A DNA stretch of 64,000 bases, taken from positions 1 to 64,000 of the forward strand of contig CAZKFM010000001.1 in assembly GCA_964552195.1 (NCBI GenBank). The letters run 5' to 3'. Below are positions 1 through 7,380 of this stretch, piece after piece (the first letter of the stretch is position 1; each line of letters starts with the position of its first letter). Both the position numbers and the translations under genes were made by a program. The DNA comes from CAZKAP01 sp964552195. GTDB taxonomy: Bacteria > Bacteroidota > Bacteroidia > Flavobacteriales > Flavobacteriaceae. The notes beneath the pieces are model-generated. The model searched no databases and was not told where the DNA came from. It was given only the letters and a program-made list of their open reading frames with translations.

Positions 1-165
1 CTGACCCTGTTGCCCTTGCTGACCCTGTTGCCCTTCCTGACCCTGTTGCCCTTCCTGACCCTGTTGGCCTTGCTGGCCCTGTTGGCCTTGTTGGCTTTCC
101 TGACCTTGCTGGCCCTGTTGCCCGTCCTGTTGTTGTTGACCCTCTTGGCCCTCTTGTTGCTGCTG
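1..165 (-). repeat. Gln/Gly/Glu tandem tail repeat in the DUF4175 gene
   Basis: Read on the minus strand, the codons give runs of GQQ and GQEGQQ triplets/hexamers with occasional Asp or Ser. Synonymous codons vary (CAA/CAG, GGT/GGG/GGC), so selection or older expansion acts on the protein pattern and not only on DNA slippage. The array continues beyond base 1. Confidence 0.85.
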
Positions 166-2871
166 GCCCTCCTGTACAGGTTGCTTCCGCTGTCTCAACG
201 CATCTAAAATGCCTTTCTGTTTTTGAATGATATCCTCTAGCTGGAACTCATTTTCCCCAGAACTCCCTTCGGGATTCAACTCGATATTATCCAATGCCTC
301 TGCCAGTTGATTTGACAGAATATTCTGACTATTTAGTGCGTAACGCTGAGCCCTTTCCGCCCTGTAGGCCATTCCCTCCGCCAGAGATTCCATGCTTAAA
401 TCCATCTGATAGTGCACTTCCTCGATCTCCTTGAGTATGTCTTCACCGATTTCTTCATTCCGCAAGGCCACAGCAAAAATGCTATCGTCGACATGCTGAA
501 ATAATTCCTTCAGGCTACGTTGCTTTCGAAGCTGCTGACTGATCAGGCTGAAGGTGGTACCTCCTCCGGAAATATCACTCTGGAAAAGATCCTCCTGTTC
601 ATTGCTAATTCTCACCAGATTATCCAGGGATTGCCTAAGCATATTGAGATCTTCCTGCATCTGACTCATCCCGGATGCCTCCATCCCCTGCCCCATTTTG
701 TCCAAGGCCCTCTGGAGTTCATTTCGTTCCGTCTCAGTTTGACGATTGTATTCACTTCGCTGCGATTCGGTCTTCCGCTCTCTCTGCAGATCCAGTGCCC
801 GGGACAGGTTTAGATCAAAATTTCCCAGTTCCATCGGACGCTTCAGACGTCCGTTGAGATCCTCCAATAGCTCGCCCTGTTCCTTAATCGTCTGTACGCG
901 CCCTTCCTGTTCCCCAAGGCCCTCACGGTCTATCTCTATGGCCTTGTTCTGCGCATCCAGGGTGTCTATTTCACTTTTGAGCTCCTGTTGCAACCATTTG
1001 ACCAGCTGCCGAACCTCATACTTCTTGCTGAGTTCGAGTATCTGCATCAGGTTCTTCTGCTGCAAAGAGGCCTTCTTTTCAAACTCCTTTTTCAGCTCCT
1101 CCACCTGATTCTTTCCAATGGAATCCATGTTTTTTTCAAATTTCTTGAGATAGGACTGCATATCGGCATTGCGCTCCATTTCACGCTCCAGTCGCTCCCT
1201 GAATTCCGGACTCAGGTTTCGCTTACCCAATTCCCGCGTGATGTCATCGATGTTTTTTCGAACATTTTCTTCTTTTCGCATCCATTCACGCAATTTCTCC
1301 TTTTGCTGATTGGTCAGCTCATACGATTGAATCTCCTCATTATTGTAAAAGATCTGATCCGGCTCGGGAGACTTCTTATTTTGTTCGAGTTGTTTCTGTA
1401 TGTCCTCAATCGAATTCACAATTTCCTTGCGCACATCTTTGCGGTAGAATACACGTGTGGTCGCAGATTTACTACCATTTACTCTGTCGTTATCCCATAC
1501 GCGAACAGCCCATTCGCCGTTGTAGGTGTCCAATGCCCTTTCCACGGTTGACAATTCGAGCTCGCCGTTTCGTATACCCCGACCATTCCACTTTTCGAGC
1601 ACCCTCCACTCGTTACCTTCCCGTGCGATTAATTCGATACGATCGATCCCGTAGTCATCGGAGAATTGTGCCGCATTACGGAAAAGGCGATCTTCTGTCA
1701 TATCCGTGTCTCTGAGCCCGATTCTCGGTGGCGCATCCCTGACCACAGACCAATTATATTGGATCCGTTCCGTCAATGAATCCCGTTTATCTGCTGCAGC
1801 CAGCGTGTATGAATACCCTTTAAGCACACGGTCCTCACCGACATGAGAGCCCTCACGACCCAATGCCTTGAATCCCGTGGGAACTCCGTTGGCCTCTACC
1901 CAGACCGTGTCTGCATCTCGAGTCTGAACCGTCCATTCTACCCGGGATCCCTGAGGTATAAACTGAATGCTGTTCGGGTCACCCGAAAAGGCCGCCTGAC
2001 CCACATAAGCCGGGGGATAAATCCTCGATTCTACACTGACTATTTTCGGAGAACGCCGGCGCTCAAGCACATAGGGTCCGAACCGGAACTCCCCGTCCGT
2101 AAACTGAACAAGCGCTGTATTTCCCGTGAAGGTCAGTGTCGAGGAATACAGATTTTCACGTTTCTGCATCAGTACGAGCTGCTCACCAAACCTGAGGAAG
2201 AATTCCGCCGGCAGGATCTCTCCTTGGGCCTCGACCTGGACCAGGAAGGGCTCTCCCTCCTCGTAAAACCTTTCCGATGCCATGGTTATGTCATAGGGTG
2301 CCGGCCTGTTGAATACCAAATCGGGGCGCATAACCCGGCTATAGGGACGCATGAAGGAATTTATTCCCCCTACGGCGAGCCAGGCGGCGAAAATCGCCAG
2401 AGGAACGGCAAGGAATCCGGCAAGCCTGCGAATCTGGCTCAGGTCCACAAAGCTCTTGAGGCGTATACCCTCTAGTGCACTGTCCTTTAATTCGAAGCCT
2501 GCCATGGCCATTTCGCTCTGGTTCCTGGTGAGCCACAATTCGATGTACACCTTCAGCTTCTCGCCCAGTGTGGGATCCCGTTTGCCGATCATGTCAGCCG
2601 CCTTCATCCAGCTGATTCCCTTGCGCACCCTGACCCAAAAGATCACGGGCCTTACCACATACCAGGAAAACAAACCAGCAAATACCAGCGCATAAACCAG
2701 CCAAATCCAGACCTTAACGCCCGGCGCGAGCCAGTAGACGGACTCGAGCCCCGTAAATATCAACAGGAAAACGCAGGTCAGCAGGAATACCACGAGCAAC
2801 CCGCGAATCAGGTCCCGTTGATAGGTCCTGTTGATGAAATTCCGTATTTCCCTGATTACCAAAGAATCCAA
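1..2871 (-). CDS. DUF4175 family membrane protein, 5' part
   Basis: The gene enters from the right and runs off the window start; 957 codons are visible and no stop is reached. The N-terminal part has two or three hydrophobic spans (about residues 15-35, 45-65 and 155-170), then a large extracytoplasmic region. A long charged coiled-coil-rich part (about residues 460-780) follows, and a tail made almost only of Gln, Gly and Glu. This order matches DUF4175 proteins of flavobacteria, whose function is not established. No in-frame ATG exists near the N-terminus. The TTG at 2871 gives an N-terminus (MDSLVIREIRNF) like that of relatives and lies about 18 bases below a -7 box; a second TTG at 2862 is possible. 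It is divergent from gltX. Confidence 0.85.
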   Translation of the reverse strand, partial: MDSLVIREIRNFINRTYQRDLIRGLLVVFLLTCVFLLIFTGLESVYWLAPGVKVWIWLVYALVFAGLFSWYVVRPVIFWVRVRKGISWMKAADMIGKRDPTLGEKLKVYIELWLTRNQSEMAMAGFELKDSALEGIRLKSFVDLSQIRRLAGFLAVPLAIFAAWLAVGGINSFMRPYSRVMRPDLVFNRPAPYDITMASERFYEEGEPFLVQVEAQGEILPAEFFLRFGEQLVLMQKRENLYSSTLTFTGNTALVQFTDGEFRFGPYVLERRRSPKIVSVESRIYPPAYVGQAAFSGDPNSIQFIPQGSRVEWTVQTRDADTVWVEANGVPTGFKALGREGSHVGEDRVLKGYSYTLAAADKRDSLTERIQYNWSVVRDAPPRIGLRDTDMTEDRLFRNAAQFSDDYGIDRIELIAREGNEWRVLEKWNGRGIRNGELELSTVERALDTYNGEWAVRVWDNDRVNGSKSATTRVFYRKDVRKEIVNSIEDIQKQLEQNKKSPEPDQIFYNNEEIQSYELTNQQKEKLREWMRKEENVRKNIDDITRELGKRNLSPEFRERLEREMERNADMQSYLKKFEKNMDSIGKNQVEELKKEFEKKASLQQKNLMQILELSKKYEVRQLVKWLQQELKSEIDTLDAQNKAIEIDREGLGEQEGRVQTIKEQGELLEDLNGRLKRPMELGNFDLNLSRALDLQRERKTESQRSEYNRQTETERNELQRALDKMGQGMEASGMSQMQEDLNMLRQSLDNLVRISNEQEDLFQSDISGGGTTFSLISQQLRKQRSLKELFQHVDDSIFAVALRNEEIGEDILKEIEEVHYQMDLSMESLAEGMAYRAERAQRYALNSQNILSNQLAEALDNIELNPEGSSGENEFQLEDIIQKQKGILDALRQRKQPVQEGQQQQEGQEGQQQQDGQQGQQGQESQQGQQGQQGQQGQEGQQGQEGQQGQQGQQGQ

Positions 2872-2888
2872 ATCGACTGAAATAACTA

Positions 2889-2896
2889 CAAAAATA
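2889..2896 (-). promoter_or_regulatory. -7 box (TATTTTTG) of the DUF4175 gene
   Basis: This is an exact match to the Bacteroidota -7 consensus TAnnTTTG, with a TTG about 21 bases upstream as a candidate -33 element. Transcription would start near 2883, a dozen bases before the TTG start at 2871. Confidence 0.6.
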
Positions 2897-2935
2897 ATAC
2901 ATCTGTACGCCCCGGTACAACTTCCTTTTCCTCCC

Positions 2936-2943
2936 TATCTTTG
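2936..2943 (+). promoter_or_regulatory. -7 box (TATCTTTG) of gltX
   Basis: Exact TAnnTTTG match. The usual 4-6 base distance to the transcript start places +1 at about 2948-2949, after the ATG at 2944 and just before the ATG at 2953. This favours 2953 as the real start and a nearly leaderless mRNA. Confidence 0.6.
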
Positions 2944-2952
2944 ATGAAAAAG

Positions 2953-4455
2953 ATGGGTTCCACCGTACGCGTCCGCTTCGCCCCCAGCCCAACCGGGCCC
3001 CTTCACATAGGGGCGCTCCGCACCGCGCTCTACAATTACCTCTTCGCCCGTAAAAACCAAGGAGCCTTTCTCCTTAGAATCGAAGATACCGATCAGAAAC
3101 GGTACGTCGAGAATAGTGAATCCTATATTTTCCGATCCCTGGAATGGGCGGGTCTCATTCCGGATGAATCACCTCAAAACCCTGGTGCTTTCGGCCCCTA
3201 CCGACAAAGTGAACGCACAGAGTTGTACCAGACCCACATACAGCAACTCCTCGATTCCGGTCATGCCTACTACGCCTTTGACACGCCCGAAGAGCTAGAG
3301 GCATACAGAAAGGAGGCTGAATCCGCGGGAAACACCTTCTCCTATGGTCCGGGTAATCGCCGGGAGCTGAACAATTCGCTCTTCCTGGAAGAAGCGGAAA
3401 CGCAGCGCAGGATCAAGTCCGGAGAGCCCTACGTTATCCGTTTCCTGACTCCCGAGAATCAGGAGGTACACTGCCCTGATCTGATACGTGGAGACGTTGT
3501 CTATCGAAGCCAGCTGCTGGACGACAAGGTGCTCTTCAAGTCCGATGGGCTACCCACCTACCACCTGGCCAACGTAGTGGACGACCACCTCATGCAAATC
3601 ACCCATGTTATCCGTGGAGAAGAATGGTTGCCTTCTCTTCCGTTGCACGTTTTGCTGTACAAGGCTTTCGGCTGGCAGCCACCGGCCTTAGCCCATTTGC
3701 CTTTGATTCTAAAACCTAGCGGACCCGGCAAACTCAGCAAACGAGATGCCCTGAAAGGCGACTTTCCCATTTACCCGCTGGCCTGGGAGGACACTCCTGG
3801 CTTTCGAGAACGCGGCTATCTCCCGGAAGCCATGAACAACATACTCGCTCTGCTGGGCTGGAGCCCTGCAGATGAGCAGGAAGTCCTCAACCTGGAAGAA
3901 CTGGTCCGTGGCTTCGCCCTGGAGCGTGTCCACAAGGCCGGCGCGCGTTTCGACCCGGAGAAAAACCTCTGGTTCAATCAGCAGCACCTGCAAAAGCTGC
4001 CCCCTTCAGCAATAACAGAACTCGTGAGTGTGCCTGGTCAGACCTGGTCACTCCCGGAAGATTGGACCAAAGACCGTGCCTATCTGGAACGGGTCGTTGG
4101 GATGGTGCAGGAACGCCTGCAACTCCTGCCCGACCTGGAGCGGGAGGCCCGAATGTTTTTCGAAGCTCCGCGGGAATACGACCCCAAAGCCACAAAGAAG
4201 GCCTGGAAAGAACACACCGCTGCCATGCTTGAGGATTATCTTCGCCGGATGACAGACCAAAGTGACCCTACTGCACTGAAAGAACTGGCCAAGACCGTCG
4301 CCGCCGAGAATGAACTGGGCATGGGAGCCATAATGGCGCCCTTGAGGCTCTCCCTGGTGGGAAGCCTGAGTGGACCGGACCTGTTTGCCATCGTTGAGGC
4401 CATAGGCCCGGAAGAAACGAGAAAACGCGTGGAACGGGCCATAGAAACTCTGTAA
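2953..4455 (+). CDS. gltX: Glutamyl-tRNA synthetase
   Basis: Class I aminoacyl-tRNA synthetase that charges tRNA-Glu in the cytoplasm. With the 2953 start it is 500 residues, normal for bacterial GluRS. The N-terminus VRVRFAPSPTGPLHIG carries the HIGH-type motif (HIG at residues 18-20), and KLSKR at 260-264 is the KMSKS-type loop. The C-terminal third is the helical anticodon-binding part. An ATG at 2944 would add three residues, but the promoter position argues against it. A glnS lies 1 kb downstream, so this GluRS need not mischarge tRNA-Gln and is probably the discriminating type. Confidence 0.96.
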   Translation: MGSTVRVRFAPSPTGPLHIGALRTALYNYLFARKNQGAFLLRIEDTDQKRYVENSESYIFRSLEWAGLIPDESPQNPGAFGPYRQSERTELYQTHIQQLLDSGHAYYAFDTPEELEAYRKEAESAGNTFSYGPGNRRELNNSLFLEEAETQRRIKSGEPYVIRFLTPENQEVHCPDLIRGDVVYRSQLLDDKVLFKSDGLPTYHLANVVDDHLMQITHVIRGEEWLPSLPLHVLLYKAFGWQPPALAHLPLILKPSGPGKLSKRDALKGDFPIYPLAWEDTPGFRERGYLPEAMNNILALLGWSPADEQEVLNLEELVRGFALERVHKAGARFDPEKNLWFNQQHLQKLPPSAITELVSVPGQTWSLPEDWTKDRAYLERVVGMVQERLQLLPDLEREARMFFEAPREYDPKATKKAWKEHTAAMLEDYLRRMTDQSDPTALKELAKTVAAENELGMGAIMAPLRLSLVGSLSGPDLFAIVEAIGPEETRKRVERAIETL

Positions 4456-4498
4456 CCATTTAGTGCCTGCCGGTACTAGTACTATAAATAATTTTCTC

Positions 4499-5440
4499 AT
4501 GAGCTACTTTTATACCGTCTTCCTGGTTGCCTTCGGCATTCTTTTTGTGCTGAGTGGGCTCTTTATCGTCAAACAGCAGACCGCCGTTATAGTCGAGCGC
4601 TTTGGCCGCTTTCAAAGCATCCGGAATTCCGGACTTCAGTTCAAGATTCCGTTTATCGACCGCATCGCGGGGCGACTTTCGCTGAAAATACAGCAACTCG
4701 ACGTGCTCATCGAAACCAAGACCCTGGACGATGTCTTCGTTAAGATCAAGGTTTCTGTACAGTACCTGGTTATCAGATCCAAGGTTTACGACGCCTTCTA
4801 CAAACTCGAGTATCCTCACGAACAGATTACCTCATTCGTATTCGACGTGGTACGGGCAGAAGTGCCCAAGATGAAGCTCGACGATGTCTTCGTGAAGAAA
4901 GACGACATCGCCATAGCCGTAAAGGCTGAATTGCAGTCGTACATGGAAGAGTATGGTTTCGATATCATCAAGACCCTGGTAACCGATATCGACCCGGACG
5001 CCCAGGTTAAGGCAGCCATGAACCGCATTAATGCTTCCGAGAGAGAGAAGATTGCCGCCCAGTTCGAAGGGGACGCGGCGCGCATACTGATTGTTGAAAA
5101 AGCCAAGGCGGAGGCCGAAAGCAAACGCCTACAGGGACAGGGTATAGCCGACCAGCGCCGGGAGATAGCCAGAGGCCTGGAAGAATCTGTGGAAGTACTG
5201 AATCGGGTAGGCATTAATTCACAAGAGGCATCGGCTCTGATTGTCGTCACCCAGCACTACGACACCTTGCAATCGATAGGGGAGGAGACCAACTCCAACC
5301 TCATACTGCTCCCTAATTCTCCCCAGGCGGGGAGCGACATGCTCAACAACATGGTCGCTTCTTTCACGGCCAGCAATCAAATAGGGGAGGCCATGAAGGA
5401 GCAGAACAAGAAGAACAAGGACGGGGACAGCCCTAGCTAA
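4499..5440 (+). CDS. SPFH/band 7 (prohibitin-homology) membrane protein
   Basis: 313 residues. One N-terminal membrane span (about residues 5-25) is followed directly by an SPFH domain starting at the conserved QQTAVIVERFGRF stretch, then a long Ala/Glu/Lys-rich helical segment (about 190-260) containing EREKIAAQFEGDAARI. This is the layout of QmcA/stomatin-like proteins, which oligomerise in the inner membrane and often support proteases or membrane microdomains. The ATG at 4499 was chosen because the membrane span begins right after it; the reading frame is open further upstream but without an ATG. It follows gltX by 43 bases. Its stop overlaps the convergent glnS stop by three bases. The exact role is unknown. 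Confidence 0.9.
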   Translation: MSYFYTVFLVAFGILFVLSGLFIVKQQTAVIVERFGRFQSIRNSGLQFKIPFIDRIAGRLSLKIQQLDVLIETKTLDDVFVKIKVSVQYLVIRSKVYDAFYKLEYPHEQITSFVFDVVRAEVPKMKLDDVFVKKDDIAIAVKAELQSYMEEYGFDIIKTLVTDIDPDAQVKAAMNRINASEREKIAAQFEGDAARILIVEKAKAEAESKRLQGQGIADQRREIARGLEESVEVLNRVGINSQEASALIVVTQHYDTLQSIGEETNSNLILLPNSPQAGSDMLNNMVASFTASNQIGEAMKEQNKKNKDGDSPS

Positions 5441-7152
5441 TCGCCGTTCCCTGGCGAGGCCTTAGCTTCCACATCCAACTTAGCCCAGCTGTCCTTGAGG
5501 GGTACCGTTTGGTTGAAGATGCGCTTGTCGCCCTTGCTGTCCGGATCGAGTACAAAGTATCCCAGGCGCTGGAACTGGAGCTGGGAGCCCAGGTCGGATG
5601 TCGCGATGGAGGGCTCTATCCAGGCCTGTATCACTTCGAGGCTGTCCGGATTCACGAATTCCAGGAAATCCCGATCCTTATCCCGATCGGGCATGGGGTC
5701 CGTAAAGAGGCGGTCGTATTTGCGAACCTCAATGGGGAGGGCATGACAGGCGGAAACCCAATGCAGGGTCCCTTTGACCTTTCGCTTGCTCTCCTCGGTG
5801 CCGCTGCCACTCTTGCTTTTGGGATCGTAGGTACAGTACACCTCGGCAACCCGGCCTTCTTTGTCCTTTACGACCCGCTCGGCCTTGACGATATAGGCAT
5901 TCTTCAGGCGCACCTCCCCGCCGAGTTTCAGGCGGAAGAACTTGCGGTTGGCCTCTTCGCGGAAATCATCGGCCTCGATGTAGAGTTCTCTGGAGAATGG
6001 CAATTCACGCATTCCTGCGGAATCGTCCTCCGGGTTGTTCTCGGCCGTTAGCCACTCTTCCTGGCCCTCTGGATAGTTTTCTATGATCAGTTTGATCGGG
6101 TTAAGTACGGCCATAACTCGCGGCGCCTTCTTGTTCAGGTCCTCGCGTATGTGATGCTCCAGCAGGGCCACGTCCACCAGGTTGTCCCGCTTGGCTATTC
6201 CCACCGTTTTCGCAAACGCCCTGATGGATTCCGGGGTGTAACCCCTTCTTCTCAGGCCACTGATGGTTGGCATCCGCGGATCGTCCCAGCCGCTCACCAC
6301 GCCTTCTTCGACCAGCCGCAGCAGCTTGCGTTTGCTCACCACAGTATGGCTGATGTTCCTGCGCGCAAATTCGCGCTGTTTTGGGCGTATTTTCTCCCCC
6401 AGGTCCAGTTGGTCCAGAAACCAATCATAGAGCTCCCTGTGGGGCTTAAATTCCAGAGTGCACAGGGAGTGAGAAATCTGTTCAATGTAATCGCTCTGCC
6501 CATGGGTCCAGTCGTACATGGGATAGATCTTCCAATGGCCCCCGGTGCGGAAGTGGGGCTTGTGCAGCACCCGGTACATGATGGGATCCCTGAGCAGCAT
6601 ATTGGGTGATGCCATATCGATCTTTGCACGGAGCACATAACTTCCTTCGGGGTAGTCCCCGTTCTTCATCCCCTCGAAGATCCGCAGGTTCTCTTCTGTG
6701 CTGCGGTCTCGGAACGGGCTGTTCACTCCGGGTTCCGTCGGACTGCCTTTCTGCCGGGCCATTTCCTCGGAACTCTGTTCATCCACATACGCCTTGCCTT
6801 TGTGAATCAGTTCCACGGCCCAGTCATAGAGCTGTTGAAAGTAATCGGAAGCATAGCACTCCTTTTCCCAGCGAAACCCGAGCCACTCCACGTCGCGTTT
6901 AATGGCCTCGACGTATTCCTTTTCCTCCTTGGTGGGGTTGGTGTCGTCGAAACGCAGGTTTACCGGCGCATCGTAGCGAAGCCCCAGCCCGAAGTTCAGG
7001 CAGATCGAACTGGCATGGCCGATGTGCAGGTATCCATTGGGCTCCGGAGGAAAACGAAATTTCAGATCCTCTCCTTTGTAATTCTTCGAAAGATCCTCCT
7101 CTATGATGTGCTCGATGAAGTTGAGCGGTTGTGCCTCCAATTCGTTACTCAA
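5437..7152 (-). CDS. glnS: Glutaminyl-tRNA synthetase
   Basis: 571 residues, a class I synthetase for Gln-tRNA. PPEPNGYLHIGHASSICLNFG carries HIGH at residues 43-46, and VVSKRKL near residue 270 is the KMSKS equivalent. The conserved GWDDPRMPTISGLRRRGY follows, and the C-terminal beta-barrel anticodon-binding domains are present to the end. The only usable start is TTG at 7152: an in-frame stop lies about 24 bases upstream and no ATG intervenes. The resulting N-terminus (MSNELEAQPLNFIEHII) aligns with E. coli GlnS. A free-standing GlnRS means direct Gln charging. Confidence 0.96.
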   Translation of the reverse strand: MSNELEAQPLNFIEHIIEEDLSKNYKGEDLKFRFPPEPNGYLHIGHASSICLNFGLGLRYDAPVNLRFDDTNPTKEEKEYVEAIKRDVEWLGFRWEKECYASDYFQQLYDWAVELIHKGKAYVDEQSSEEMARQKGSPTEPGVNSPFRDRSTEENLRIFEGMKNGDYPEGSYVLRAKIDMASPNMLLRDPIMYRVLHKPHFRTGGHWKIYPMYDWTHGQSDYIEQISHSLCTLEFKPHRELYDWFLDQLDLGEKIRPKQREFARRNISHTVVSKRKLLRLVEEGVVSGWDDPRMPTISGLRRRGYTPESIRAFAKTVGIAKRDNLVDVALLEHHIREDLNKKAPRVMAVLNPIKLIIENYPEGQEEWLTAENNPEDDSAGMRELPFSRELYIEADDFREEANRKFFRLKLGGEVRLKNAYIVKAERVVKDKEGRVAEVYCTYDPKSKSGSGTEESKRKVKGTLHWVSACHALPIEVRKYDRLFTDPMPDRDKDRDFLEFVNPDSLEVIQAWIEPSIATSDLGSQLQFQRLGYFVLDPDSKGDKRIFNQTVPLKDSWAKLDVEAKASPGNGD

Positions 7153-7182
7153 AACTATTTGATCGTTTGTGGATTAGTACCG

Positions 7183-7190
7183 CAAAAATA
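7183..7190 (-). promoter_or_regulatory. -7 box (TATTTTTG) of glnS
   Basis: Exact TAnnTTTG match 30 bases upstream of the TTG start. It gives a short leader of about 25 bases with no Shine-Dalgarno-like sequence. A second match (TAGTTTTG) overlaps the start codon itself and is too close to be used for this gene. Confidence 0.55.
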
Positions 7191-7380
7191 AGCCCTAAAC
7201 GAACATCCCGTATACACTATTCCGGCCTACGCCACAATTATAACAGCCCCCACAACAATAAGTTTTAACCACCTCAGAATACCCGGAAATTTAAAGCTGT
7301 TAGTTATGAAAAGGCCCGATTTACACCGGCGTTTCGAGTGCTTCGGACAGGCACGATGGCGCAGTGAAGGGCACAGCGGT

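Noticed and set aside
1..165. Short repeated motif that could be read as a microsatellite or CRISPR-like array
   Set aside because: It is in frame with a long minus-strand gene, has codon-level variation and no spacers; it encodes a Gln/Gly tail.
988..2475. Long plus-strand open frames (e.g. 988-1551 and 1843-2475)
   Set aside because: They lie antisense to the DUF4175 gene and show no signal peptide or family features.
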